A stretch of 35,477 nucleotides of DNA, taken from a virus. The position numbers were made by a program, and so were the translations under genes. Numbering within the stretch: position 1 is the stretch's first letter; each line of letters starts with the position of its first letter. The stretch covers positions 1 to 35,477 of IMG/VR virus record IMGVR_UViG_3300025647_000118; one strand, written 5' to 3'. The notes beneath the pieces are model-generated. The model was not told the origin of the DNA. It did no database searches and was given only the letters and a program-made list of their open reading frames with translations. This document shows positions 25,875 to 32,931 of this stretch, piece by piece.

Positions 25875-25969
25875 GGCTCTATGTTCCGGTCTACTGTTGC
25901 TACGACGCACAGCGCCAGAGCGCAGCCAACGATCAGCATGATTGTGCCGGGGGAGATGAGGTCAAGCAC
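25871..25969 (-). CDS. Small single-span membrane peptide (32 aa)
   Basis: A GTG at 25969 opens a 32-codon frame with the sequence VLDLISPGTIMLIVGCALAL followed by CVVATVDRNIEP; residues about 8-25 are a clear membrane span. AAGGAA sits eleven bases upstream and the stop overlaps the pyrophosphatase-domain start as ATGA. It is too short for ORF callers. It could be a membrane anchor or a lysis-related peptide; expression is unproven. Confidence 0.5.
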   Translation of the reverse strand: MLDLISPGTIMLIVGCALALCVVATVDRNIEP

Positions 25970-26039
25970 GGGCTGCGTCGTTCCTTTGGTTTATGTGCTG
26001 GCGATAACGCCCACTTAGGGTACGCACTTACCGTCGGAC

Positions 26040-27698
26040 TTAAACCGGATACAGCGGCGGCATCTGCTCCTGATGCATCGACCGCGCAATTTGCTCGTCC
26101 ATCCGCTCTTCGCGCCGCACAGCCAAACCAACAGATCGAAGATGCTTCAGCGCTTGTGTCGTCGAGTCCGTCAAGTCCCTAAACCTGCCATTGGGAAAGA
26201 CTGCCATCTCATCGATGACAGTCTGTGCCCAGTCGCGTGGCACCAGGTGACTATCGGCATCCTTCGGATCCTCAAGGCTCGCCGGCACCATGACCAAGCC
26301 ATCGGCCCATAGATGCATCACTGCAACGGCGCGCGCGTACTTGTCACCCTCGGGGTTTACGAGTTCGATCCCATATGCCTCGTTGGCGTAGAGGCGTCGC
26401 ATCTCCTGCGCCACCGTAATGCCGCTCGCCTTGGCCTCGATCAGCAGCTTATCGACCCGCAAGCGCTTGCAGTCATAGGCCACCCACTCGACCAGCCCCC
26501 AGTCTTTCTTGCAGCGATCAACGTAGGCCCTGTCGCTTTCGCCCGGGCGTCGCTCCTGGTGAGGACCGTGCATTTCCAGGTGCTTGCGCCAAGCGCCGAG
26601 CATCAGGACCTTGGGATTACTGTGTAGGTCCCTGTAGACGCCCCACACAGTAAATCCCGACGGGTCGTTGCGCTCTTGCTTCGTGTAGGCCGAGTCCAGT
26701 GACGCGACGATGTACTCGCAATCGGGAGGGCGTTTCCCGAACGGGATGTGCTCGAGGCCCCACCAGTCACGCTTGAACATGCCGCCACCGCGCGGCTCCG
26801 GCGCTTGCTGGTACTGCCCAGCCCACATGAATGGATTTCGGCGGGATCGCCTTAGTGTTTCATCTGGATACCGCTCTGGCCACGCCAACTCGCCGTCGAA
26901 TTCCCGCGGGTCTGTCCAGCCGATGGATGTTGTAAACCGCCGACCATCCCACTCCATCGGGATAAGAAGGTGCTCGTATTCCGGCTCATGCTCGATAATG
27001 TGCCCAGACACGTCATTTTCATGAACCCGCTGCATGATCACAACAATGGAGGACTTCCGCAGATCGTTGAGGCGATTTGACATTGCCTCATCAAACCACC
27101 TTACTGTCTTTGTCCGGATTATGTCGGACTCACCGTCTTTTACGTTGTGTGGATCATCAAGAATGATGCGGTCTGCCCGCTCACCCGTTCCGACGCCGTG
27201 CGCTGACGACGCAAACCGCCAGCCGGTCTTGTTGTTTGATATCTTCTCGACACCAACACCAACCGCCTCAAATCGATCACCGTAAAGCGCGATGTATTCC
27301 CGTGACGTCACAAGGTCGCGAAACCTGCCGTTATCGCGTTGCGTCAAATATGCCGCATAAGAGAAAGCAATGTGCCGCAGGTGCGGCAGGTTCGCTGGTC
27401 CCCACTCCCACGCCGGCCAGAACACGTTCGTCAACAAGCTCTTAGAAAATCCAGGTGGCACATTGATCAAGAGGCGATTGATTTCACCATACGTGACCGC
27501 CTCGAGGTGCTCACAGATCGCCCGAATGGCCCACCCATCGACGAATGGCGTCTTTGGTTCGAGGATGTGCCAGAAGTATTTGACGAACTCGAATAGTCCA
27601 CCGCGCTCCGTCTGGCGCTGCCGAGCTTCGCGGCGCAGGATCTCCCGATTGATAGCGACTTGCCGCTCTACTAGCTGGCGCTTCGTGAGGCCCTGCAT
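26040..27698 (-). CDS. terL: Terminase large subunit (TerL; 552 aa)
   Basis: The motor that cuts concatemeric DNA and pumps it through portal. ATPase half: Walker A as NVPPGFSKSLLTNVFWPAW (about residues 79-97), where the P-loop is unusual (PPGFSKS instead of GxxxxGKS) but matches a known phage subgroup with PPGxxKS; Walker B as RIILDDPHN (about 177-185); motif III as VVIMQRVHENDVSG (about 219-232). Nuclease half: YIVASLDSAYT (about 329-339) with the first metal-binding Asp, and the later ELVNPEGDKYARAVA region. It starts two bases after the TerS stop. Full length. Confidence 0.92.
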   Translation of the reverse strand: MQGLTKRQLVERQVAINREILRREARQRQTERGGLFEFVKYFWHILEPKTPFVDGWAIRAICEHLEAVTYGEINRLLINVPPGFSKSLLTNVFWPAWEWGPANLPHLRHIAFSYAAYLTQRDNGRFRDLVTSREYIALYGDRFEAVGVGVEKISNNKTGWRFASSAHGVGTGERADRIILDDPHNVKDGESDIIRTKTVRWFDEAMSNRLNDLRKSSIVVIMQRVHENDVSGHIIEHEPEYEHLLIPMEWDGRRFTTSIGWTDPREFDGELAWPERYPDETLRRSRRNPFMWAGQYQQAPEPRGGGMFKRDWWGLEHIPFGKRPPDCEYIVASLDSAYTKQERNDPSGFTVWGVYRDLHSNPKVLMLGAWRKHLEMHGPHQERRPGESDRAYVDRCKKDWGLVEWVAYDCKRLRVDKLLIEAKASGITVAQEMRRLYANEAYGIELVNPEGDKYARAVAVMHLWADGLVMVPASLEDPKDADSHLVPRDWAQTVIDEMAVFPNGRFRDLTDSTTQALKHLRSVGLAVRREERMDEQIARSMHQEQMPPLYPV

Positions 27699-27700
27699 GA

Positions 27701-28324
27701 TCAGTTTACGGTGTCTGTTCCATCGTGCAGCACTGCAGCCACATCCTTTGATAGCCGCTCATGCTCGGCACGTAATTCATCGTCTGTCATTGCCGCGAAT
27801 TCACCGGGCGTCCCGACCTCGTGCTGTTTGAGATCGCGCCAGGAGTCGCTGCGCCTGTTCTTCAACCACATCATCGCGGCGCCAGGATCCGGCGGCACAT
27901 GCTCGGTGTATCGCTCATGGACGATTTCACCGCCGTGCTTCATGATTTTAACCGCATCGTAGGAATATCCTACTGCCCGCTGATACAGCGATCTTTCGAC
28001 CCGATCGTCTGGAAAACCCTTACCTACCACTAACGAATTGCAAAAATCAGGGTGCGAGGTTTGCCACCTCCAGATGGTGGTTGTGTCAACTTGGAAAAAT
28101 TTTGCTAAATCTGCATCTGTAGCACCTAGCGAGCAGAGTTTCCGTGCTTGTTCTGCATACTCAGGCTTGTACTTTGTTGGGCGCCCACGTCCGCGTGATT
28201 CTGGTGGATCAAGTGGACCTTGGCTTTCCGTCTCGAAGTCCTCCCCGCGCGAGCGCGCTTCCGCCCTGTCTGCTGCTGCCTTGACTTCCTCTTTGGTTGG
28301 TCGTTTTTTCTTCATACCTTTCAT
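27701..28324 (-). CDS. terS: Terminase small subunit (TerS; 207 aa)
   Basis: Recognises the packaging site and activates TerL. RGRPTKYKPEYAEQARKLCS at about residues 46-65 leads into a helix-turn-helix (LGATDADLAKFFQVDTTTIWRWQ, about 66-88, shown in part), then a helical oligomerisation region (RVERSLYQRAVGYSY) and a C-terminal tail. The basic, Lys-rich N-terminus could help bind DNA. The first ATG is favoured by GAGGGT six bases upstream; a second ATG three codons on is too close to the AAAGG. Directly upstream of TerL, as usual. Confidence 0.88.
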   Translation of the reverse strand: MKGMKKKRPTKEEVKAAADRAEARSRGEDFETESQGPLDPPESRGRGRPTKYKPEYAEQARKLCSLGATDADLAKFFQVDTTTIWRWQTSHPDFCNSLVVGKGFPDDRVERSLYQRAVGYSYDAVKIMKHGGEIVHERYTEHVPPDPGAAMMWLKNRRSDSWRDLKQHEVGTPGEFAAMTDDELRAEHERLSKDVAAVLHDGTDTVN

Positions 28325-28356
28325 TCGTTGACCCTCATGTCCACAGTCGGCATGGT

Positions 28357-28875
28357 TTAGTTCTTCGGATCGTCGTCAGAATATTTGTGAGTCCCGTAGG
28401 GTGTGCAGACAGTGACACCATCCTCATCGAACGCGTATTGGTAGGGGACTGGCTCTCGGGCGTTCATCTGTGCGACGACGCGGGTGCGTTCCATCTCCAT
28501 TTCCAACGCCATGCGCATCCGCTGGTCTTTTGTGAGGACAGACGCTGCGTTGGACTTGATGGTCTCCCATTGCGCCTTAGTTGGAACCTTAGTGCAGGCG
28601 GCAGCAAACCCAGCAAACCAGGAATGAAATTCATCTGGAGTCATCCCGGTGGTCCTTTCGGATGCCGCGTTGATGGAGACCATGATGTTGTTGGCGTCCG
28701 TGTCGACGGTGATGGTATGAGCGCGGGTGGGCTTAGGCATCGCTGCGGCGAAATCATCGATCTCCATTCCGGAGGCTTTGATCATATCGGATGGGATGAC
28801 ATAGGCGGTGCCGGGGCCGGCGGCGTCGAGATTGGACGTGCTCTTTTGGAGTGCGCGGTAGATGGCGTCATCCAT
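28357..28875 (-). CDS. Uncharacterised phage protein (172 aa)
   Basis: An unrecognised, mixed alpha/beta protein. Visible features are an N-terminal helix (DDAIYRALQKSTS), a strand pair with AHTITVDTDANNIMVSI near residues 52-68, and a long Met-rich charged helix (about 105-140: KDQRMRMALEMEMERTRVV). The ATG at 28875 has GGAGG five bases upstream, a strong site. It is followed by TerS after a 32-base gap, so a packaging or head role is possible. Confidence 0.65.
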   Translation of the reverse strand: MDDAIYRALQKSTSNLDAAGPGTAYVIPSDMIKASGMEIDDFAAAMPKPTRAHTITVDTDANNIMVSINAASERTTGMTPDEFHSWFAGFAAACTKVPTKAQWETIKSNAASVLTKDQRMRMALEMEMERTRVVAQMNAREPVPYQYAFDEDGVTVCTPYGTHKYSDDDPKN

Positions 28876-28901
28876 GATCACCTCCTGAGGCATCATCCAC
28901 T

Positions 28902-29120
28902 CTACACTTCTGACTGCGACTTGCTTTTGCTCTTCAGAAATGCGCCGAAGTCAAAAAGCAACTTCTCCGCGTCTGTGAACAATTTCAACTCTCGCAGCGC
29001 CCCGTCCGGGTCGCCGTTGGTTTTGAGATTGACCGCCCTTTCCCTGTGTCTACTCGATAGCCGAGATAAATCGTTGAAAATCTGCTCATCTAACACTGCG
29101 TCATCTTCCGAATGGATCAT
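28902..29120 (-). CDS. Small acidic/helical phage protein (72 aa)
   Basis: No family recognised. It has an acidic start (IHSEDDAVLDEQIFNDLSR), a basic middle (RHRERAVNLK) and a helical end with KSKSKSQSEV. GGAGG stands five bases before the ATG at 29120, so translation is likely. The sequence is predicted helical. Small genes in this place are rarely characterised. Confidence 0.6.
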   Translation of the reverse strand: MIHSEDDAVLDEQIFNDLSRLSSRHRERAVNLKTNGDPDGALRELKLFTDAEKLLFDFGAFLKSKSKSQSEV

Positions 29121-29152
29121 TTCAACCTCCAACCGTGCAACAACTGCCTACC

Positions 29153-29440
29153 TCATGCAAGGCAACAATGCACGATCCATTTTCGCTCACCCTGTTCCAC
29201 TGCCTGCTTTAGGGTCGGCACCGTGTGCCAGCGCAGACCGGCACCGACTGCGGTAATCCGTTCCAACCTGTACCTAACATCTTCCCATGCGGCATATGAT
29301 GTCTCCGCTGGCCCGCCTGGCACTCTGTTGTCGACCTGGATGACAGGTGTGGATGGGTCAGGGTTGTCGAGGCTGGGGATTGGGTTTTGCATCATCCACA
29401 GACGGATGGCGTCTGTTGTTGCATGCTCAGATGGCTGCAT
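29153..29440 (-). CDS. Uncharacterised phage protein (95 aa)
   Basis: No family recognised. The centre has SYAAWEDVRYRLERITAVGA (about residues 48-67), an amphipathic helix, and the end is IVHCCLA. The ATG at 29440 has GGAG seven bases upstream and lies 14 bases inside the end of the preceding zinc-finger-like gene in another frame; the ORF extends further upstream but no better start is seen. Confidence 0.55.
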   Translation of the reverse strand: MQPSEHATTDAIRLWMMQNPIPSLDNPDPSTPVIQVDNRVPGGPAETSYAAWEDVRYRLERITAVGAGLRWHTVPTLKQAVEQGERKWIVHCCLA

Positions 29441-29681
29441 CCTGCTTCTCCCATGCGGAGCAGACGGATAGATCAGTGGTGTGGACTGAGGTGCGCAATG
29501 CTGCTCCCGGGCTGGTGGGATCGATGGTGGGAGCCAACGTGCTGTAGGAGTTGCGCTGGCATATGCCAACAGCGACACCCAGTGCGCCTGTGCTTGACCA
29601 ATGTCTACAATTCGCGCACTTCGGATTGCGATCCTCGCGTTTGGCCTTGAGCAAGTTGGCGGCGTCGATTTGATCCATCAT
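29427..29681 (-). CDS. Cys-rich putative zinc-binding protein (84 aa)
   Basis: Four cysteines are arranged as PKCANCRHW (about residues 21-29), GICQRN (about 40-45) and SVCSAWE (about 73-79), a layout that could bind one metal ion. Such small Cys proteins are common in phages with no known role. The ATG at 29681 overlaps the stop of the 31-aa membrane gene (ATGA) and has GGAG eleven bases upstream; a second Met follows directly. Confidence 0.6.
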   Translation of the reverse strand: MMDQIDAANLLKAKREDRNPKCANCRHWSSTGALGVAVGICQRNSYSTLAPTIDPTSPGAALRTSVHTTDLSVCSAWEKQDAAI

Positions 29682-29773
29682 TTGGCAGCAAGCTCCAGAA
29701 CGCGGATTGTGAGGTATGCAGTGAGGATTGCTATGATGAGGCACGACGTGAGATAGAAGGCTACTGTGCTCAT
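29678..29773 (-). CDS. Single-span membrane peptide, possible lysis-cassette member (31 aa)
   Basis: Thirty-one codons: MSTVAFYLTSCLIIAILTAY followed by LTIRVLELAAK, one membrane span over most of its length (about residues 4-23). The ATG overlaps the stop of the XhlA-like gene (ATGA), and its own stop overlaps the next start. The position suggests an accessory to lysis. Too short to recognise by family. Confidence 0.5.
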   Translation of the reverse strand: MSTVAFYLTSCLIIAILTAYLTIRVLELAAK

Positions 29774-30075
29774 GGAGCGCTCAACAGCTTTACGACTTTG
29801 GCGATGGCCTTTGCCACCGGGTCCGACACTAACCAGGCGACCAAACTCGAGACCCCCAGCAGAACCCACCGGCCAAGGTCCTTGATCACATGCAAGTCCC
29901 TGCTGAATTGTTCCAAAACTTTCAGTCGCTCCGCGTGCTCCTTGACTGTCCCTGCTATACCGTTGGTTCCATTCACCCCCCACAGCGTCAGCGTGACCTT
30001 CACCAGCGTGTCGTGATCGCTGTGCTCTGGTCCACTCGGATATCTGCCTCTCTCGCTCCTTGGGTCCCATGCCAT
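29770..30075 (-). CDS. XhlA-like holin-type protein (101 aa)
   Basis: The order is a hydrophilic N-terminus, a charged coiled coil (about residues 41-66: VKEHAERLKVLEQFSRD), and one membrane span near the C-terminus (about 70-84, WVLLGVSSLVAWLV), ending in a short Lys-containing tail. This is the architecture of XhlA-type haemolysin/holin proteins. The ATG directly follows the stop of the four-span protein. Role in lysis is inferred from architecture and neighbours. Confidence 0.6.
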   Translation of the reverse strand: MAWDPRSERGRYPSGPEHSDHDTLVKVTLTLWGVNGTNGIAGTVKEHAERLKVLEQFSRDLHVIKDLGRWVLLGVSSLVAWLVSDPVAKAIAKVVKLLSAP

Positions 30076-30489
30076 TCACGGTCGAACCCCTGCCAGAGCT
30101 GCACCTAGAGCAATGAGAGCGAACAGGCCAGCCGCCACACAACCTGCTGACCATTTCTTGAGGTACGGGCGTGCAGCAACAGCGATAGCGGCGCCTGCTG
30201 CGCATAGCGCGATGATGTTCATCGCGATCGGCACGACCGGGGCCGACAGCATCTGATCGGCCCATACTGGCTTGTCGTTCGCGCGCAGCGCCCAGTACAT
30301 ATGCCAATAACCCTGCCGAATGCCCCATGCAACGAAGAAAACAGCGAGCGCAGCCATTGTGGCCACCGACGGCGACGTCATCAAGTCGAGCGCTGCGCGA
30401 CGAGACTGCATGCCCATCAGGACGGCCAGCGCAAAAAGCACCGTCACCATCGGGAATTGCAGCGCTGAATGGACGGCGTCGATATCCAT
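30076..30489 (-). CDS. Four-span membrane protein, candidate holin (137 aa)
   Basis: Four hydrophobic segments at about residues 12-28, 41-57, 83-105 and 115-134, joined by short loops with KPVWADQM and RPYLKKW. A small multi-span protein next to XhlA-like and single-span peptides suggests a holin, which permeabilises the inner membrane at lysis. GGAG lies about nine bases before the ATG at 30489; the ORF extends upstream but earlier starts overlap the 88-aa gene with no ribosome site. Antiholin is an alternative. Confidence 0.6.
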   Translation of the reverse strand: MDIDAVHSALQFPMVTVLFALAVLMGMQSRRAALDLMTSPSVATMAALAVFFVAWGIRQGYWHMYWALRANDKPVWADQMLSAPVVPIAMNIIALCAAGAAIAVAARPYLKKWSAGCVAAGLFALIALGAALAGVRP

Positions 30490-30503
30490 GATCACACCAT
30501 CTC

Positions 30504-30770
30504 CTATGTGTGAACCGAGTCGCGCAATTCGAAGTTTGCCACCGTAAAGATCTCCTTGCAGTACTGCTCGACACGCTGCCCCGTGAAATGCTCTGGCGGT
30601 TCCACAAATGGGCCCATGTCGCTGCGATGCTGGACGGCAATAAACGTCCCTGTCGCTTCCTGCCAAACAGCTACGATCTGAGCGGCGTTAATATGCATGA
30701 CGCGACCCGCCATCTCACGTGAGTTGTGCGGGTACTCCACATGCGTCGCCGTTACCCATATGCACGTCAT
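30504..30770 (-). CDS. Small conserved-looking phage protein (88 aa)
   Basis: The fold looks like a short beta protein: IWVTATHVEY, then VMHINAAQIVAVWQEATGTF, IAVQHRSD and QRVEQYCKEIF. The INAAQIVAV...GTFIAV pattern is reminiscent of FlbD-like small beta proteins that occur in many phages; this is pattern resemblance only. GAGG stands seven bases before the ATG. It lies between the 419-aa virion protein and the candidate lysis genes. Confidence 0.55.
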   Translation of the reverse strand: MTCIWVTATHVEYPHNSREMAGRVMHINAAQIVAVWQEATGTFIAVQHRSDMGPFVEPPEHFTGQRVEQYCKEIFTVANFELRDSVHT

Positions 30771-30791
30771 ATCGATCCTCGTGCCGGTTTA

Positions 30792-32051
30792 TCAGACAGG
30801 GTTTTCGTGCACGGTCAGGACAATTCGCCCTGCACACGACGTGTTATTAACCGTCGTCGCTGCCTCCAACCAGATTGTGGACTTTGGTCCAACTTGAAGT
30901 GGCTGCTGCGGATCCCGCACAAGATGATTTTCAAGGCTCCCGTCTTTGTGCCGGCCCACTGCGTCCTCTATCGCGCTGAGTGTGATTGGTTCGCGCGCGA
31001 GGGCGCAGCGCTCGATCTCGTCCATTATTAGCTGTGCGAGTGTTTTCATGATCCTGGCCTTGATGTAGTAGGTGCCTACTTTGTACTTAGCGTTGCTGAC
31101 CGCACTGAAAACCCAGAGATTCAGTGTCACGACCGGCTGCGTCCCTGATGCCAGCCGAACCACATCGGCGTTGATGTGGTCGATCAGACATTGAGCGTTG
31201 TCCTTGACGTGGAAAATGACCTGCTGCGACGTCCCCTCACCGACCGGCATTTCGGCCATTGTTTCACCGCCCGTCACAGCGGTGACAGTAATTGTTCCCT
31301 CGTTAAATAGACTGGAGCCGGCGCGAAAGATGGCAATCCTGTTGATGCCTAGCCACGTGCTTGTCGTCACAACCGGCGTAAGTCCGGTCAAGAACACGAC
31401 CTCGATCTTTTCTGCCCAATTCCCGTCCACGCCATATACTACGATGCCGTGTGCACCAGTGTCGCCGTTTACGTCGTTAGCATCCGAGCTGACGATAGAT
31501 AGTGTGGTTGCTGATGTTCTCGGCGTGAACGTCCCCCCGAACGAGGCCATCACCTCAGGTGAACCGGTGTCGACGTCAGTATTTCGGCCAAATTTGTGCC
31601 AGGTCGTGGCTCCGGAGCGACGGCCGAGCGCGGTCTCATGGTTGACGTTGGTCGATCTGACTGCAATCGCGTCTGCGTCGGCCGGCAGCGCGCGATTGAG
31701 ACTGAGATTCGGTTGTCGAAAAGACCCATACATCGTCGACAATCGAAAATATGTCTGCGCGGATGAGCCGTTGACGTACCTGATGCGGCAGTACCGCGGC
31801 CCCTTTACGACGCTATGGAATTCACCGACACCGCCCGTCACCGCGAATGGAATCGATGTATCCCAGTTTGTGTTGTCTATGCTAAACTCAATGTATAGCG
31901 TGCCACTCGCGTCCGTCTTGAGTGTCACCAGGACATCGGTGTGTGCATTTCTTACGCCGGCACCAGTGAACGTCTCGTCAGCCCCAAGAGGGATGACGGT
32001 GGAGTTACCTTCGTCGATGGAGTCATCATCATAGATATGAGACAGCCCCAC
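30792..32051 (-). CDS. Beta-rich probable virion protein or fibre (419 aa)
   Basis: The N-terminal third has SIDEGNSTVIPLGADETFTG, LVTLKTDASGTLYIEFSIDN and YCRIRYVNGSSAQTYFRLST, typical of phage beta-sandwich modules in neck or fibre proteins. The middle has repeated strands (VFLTGLTPVVTTSTWLGINR, TITVTAVTGG) and MPVGEGTSQQVIFHV. The last 85 residues differ: a helical start (MKTLAQLIMDEIERCA, about residue 335 onward) then a short beta end. It may be a fusion of two units. The start is GTG, nine bases after AAGGGG that overlaps the previous gene's stop. It stands far from the tail genes, next to lysis genes. Confidence 0.6.
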   Translation of the reverse strand: MGLSHIYDDDSIDEGNSTVIPLGADETFTGAGVRNAHTDVLVTLKTDASGTLYIEFSIDNTNWDTSIPFAVTGGVGEFHSVVKGPRYCRIRYVNGSSAQTYFRLSTMYGSFRQPNLSLNRALPADADAIAVRSTNVNHETALGRRSGATTWHKFGRNTDVDTGSPEVMASFGGTFTPRTSATTLSIVSSDANDVNGDTGAHGIVVYGVDGNWAEKIEVVFLTGLTPVVTTSTWLGINRIAIFRAGSSLFNEGTITVTAVTGGETMAEMPVGEGTSQQVIFHVKDNAQCLIDHINADVVRLASGTQPVVTLNLWVFSAVSNAKYKVGTYYIKARIMKTLAQLIMDEIERCALAREPITLSAIEDAVGRHKDGSLENHLVRDPQQPLQVGPKSTIWLEAATTVNNTSCAGRIVLTVHENPV

Positions 32052-32057
32052 GATGAG

Positions 32058-32363
32058 TTACCCCTTTTTGGGTGTGCGCTTTTTCGGCAGTGGCGTGACG
32101 TTGGCGGCCATATCCGCGTCCGTGTCCTCGGCGGCCGGGGGAGGTGGGGCCGGGTCGGCCGCCGGGACATGTGCGGGTGCGGATGGACGTGGCTTTGCTG
32201 CTTCGGCGAGCAGCTTGCCGCCGCGGAAGGCCACCAATGCATCGAATGCGGCGATGATTGTCTTGGCGTCATCCAAGCGCCCTTCGCAATCAAGGCCTGG
32301 AACCTTTGCGTGACAGTCAGCGATTGCTTGAGCGACCGCACGGATCTCATCATCGTCCTGCAT
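32058..32363 (-). CDS. Uncharacterised small phage protein (101 aa)
   Basis: Helical N-terminus (DDDEIRAVAQAIADCHAKV and DDAKTIIAAFDALVAF), then a Pro/Ala-rich segment (about residues 60-80), then a basic tail (KKRTPKKG). No family recognised. A GGGGGT motif lies about six bases before the ATG at 32363; an in-frame TTG upstream is less likely. First gene after the structured intergenic region and so the first gene of the long late operon. Confidence 0.6.
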   Translation of the reverse strand: MQDDDEIRAVAQAIADCHAKVPGLDCEGRLDDAKTIIAAFDALVAFRGGKLLAEAAKPRPSAPAHVPAADPAPPPPAAEDTDADMAANVTPLPKKRTPKKG

Positions 32364-32383
32364 AGTGACCCCCAATGCAAAAC

Positions 32384-32406
32384 GCCGCCTCGGTTTCCCG
32401 GGCGGC
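32384..32406 (-). terminator. Hairpin with T-run, terminator- or attenuator-like
   Basis: On the minus strand GCCGCC (32406-32401) pairs with GGCGGC (32389-32384) around an 11-base loop, followed by GTTTTGC. It stands about 20 bases before the ATG of the 101-aa gene, so it could end readthrough from the right or shape that leader. Confidence 0.45.
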
Positions 32407-32515
32407 TCCCTGCTGGCCTATTATTGCGAAGATGCTCTTTTGTGACTGATTCACTCGTAAGCGTCAATGCCTCGACCTATAAGCTGGACGATTAACAGCA
32501 CATTTCCTGCCGATC

Positions 32516-32554
32516 AAAACGAAAGAGGGAGCGGTCCAGCAGAACCACTCCCTC
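32516..32554 (-). terminator. Intrinsic terminator, leftward
   Basis: On the minus strand GAGGGAG-T-GGT pairs with ACC-G-CTCCCTC (32554-32544 with 32535-32525, one mismatch), followed by TTTCGTTTTG. It should end the transcript that carries the VRR-NUC gene. Confidence 0.65.
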
Positions 32555-32784
32555 CCAGCGCACTAGGCGACGGCCCTCCGCGCCCTGACCTCGTCACCAT
32601 GTCACTCGAATCGTATTCCATCAACCATAAATATGAAACAGCAGCAGCGGGGCTCCACACTCGCGCTGCGGCTGAAACGTGTTGGGCGGCGGGCTGAACC
32701 CCTGGGTACGCCTACTGCTGGGAGCCTTGCGAGCTGTACCAGACCGCCCTCTCTGGGTATTCCTGTATGCTACCCTGCATAAAA

Positions 32785-32900
32785 CACGACATGCGCAGGG
32801 CACAGCGTCGGTGAAGGGTCTCGAATCGCATCACCAAGCCACAAACAAGGAGACAAGACACCTGTCAATGGTGAGAACGCTGTGCCCTGCGCATGTCGTG
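32785..32900. repeat. Perfect 24-bp inverted repeat with 68-bp centre
   Basis: The arms at 32785-32808 and 32877-32900 are exact reverse complements over 24 bases (outermost CACGAC...GTCGTG). The 68-bp centre has short secondary pairings: GGTGA at 32810-32814 and again at 32870-32874, either of which can pair with TCACC at 32831-32835, and GTCTC 32818-32822 with GAGAC 32850-32854. On the minus strand the second arm is followed by TTTT. It lies 31 bases after the VRR-NUC stop. Confidence 0.85.
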
Positions 32901-32931
32901 CCGTACGATTCGTACTGTATTGCAAAAAGTC

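Larger units (their letters stand above)
32364..32931. other. Noncoding 568-bp region rich in inverted repeats
   Basis: No gene with a ribosome site and good length is visible on either strand. The region holds a GCCGCC/GGCGGC hairpin just upstream of the 101-aa gene, a terminator-like hairpin with T-runs (32525-32554), a nested pair of short arms (32684-32749), a perfect 24-bp inverted repeat (32785-32900), and a 13-bp palindrome GTACGATTCGTAC at 32903-32915. The string CGAATCG occurs at least three times, twice on plus and once on minus. It separates the nuclease unit from the late operon. Confidence 0.7.

Noticed and set aside
26040-27698. Odd Walker A (PPGFSKS) as a sign of a dead terminase
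   Set aside because: PPGxxKS variants occur in a known TerL subgroup and the other motifs are intact, so the gene is probably functional.
31198-32034. Plus-strand frame of 278 codons opposite the 419-aa gene
   Set aside because: Antisense shadow in a GC-rich gene; the minus-strand frame has the ribosome site, coupling and fibre-like composition.
32598-32696. Plus-strand 32-codon frame opening MSLESYSINH
   Set aside because: No ribosome site and no recognisable composition; chance frame in a noncoding region.
32684-32749. tRNA-like fold: GGGCGG pairs with CCGCCC about 66 bases apart, with inner GGTAC/GTACC
   Set aside because: No proper T-arm (GGTTCRA-type loop) and no plausible anticodon arm on either strand, so a tRNA gene is not supported; kept only as part of the structured region.
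32621-32803. Minus-strand 60-codon frame in the structured region
   Set aside because: Starts at GTG within the inverted-repeat arm with no ribosome site and has an Arg/Pro/Cys-rich sequence typical of a chance frame.
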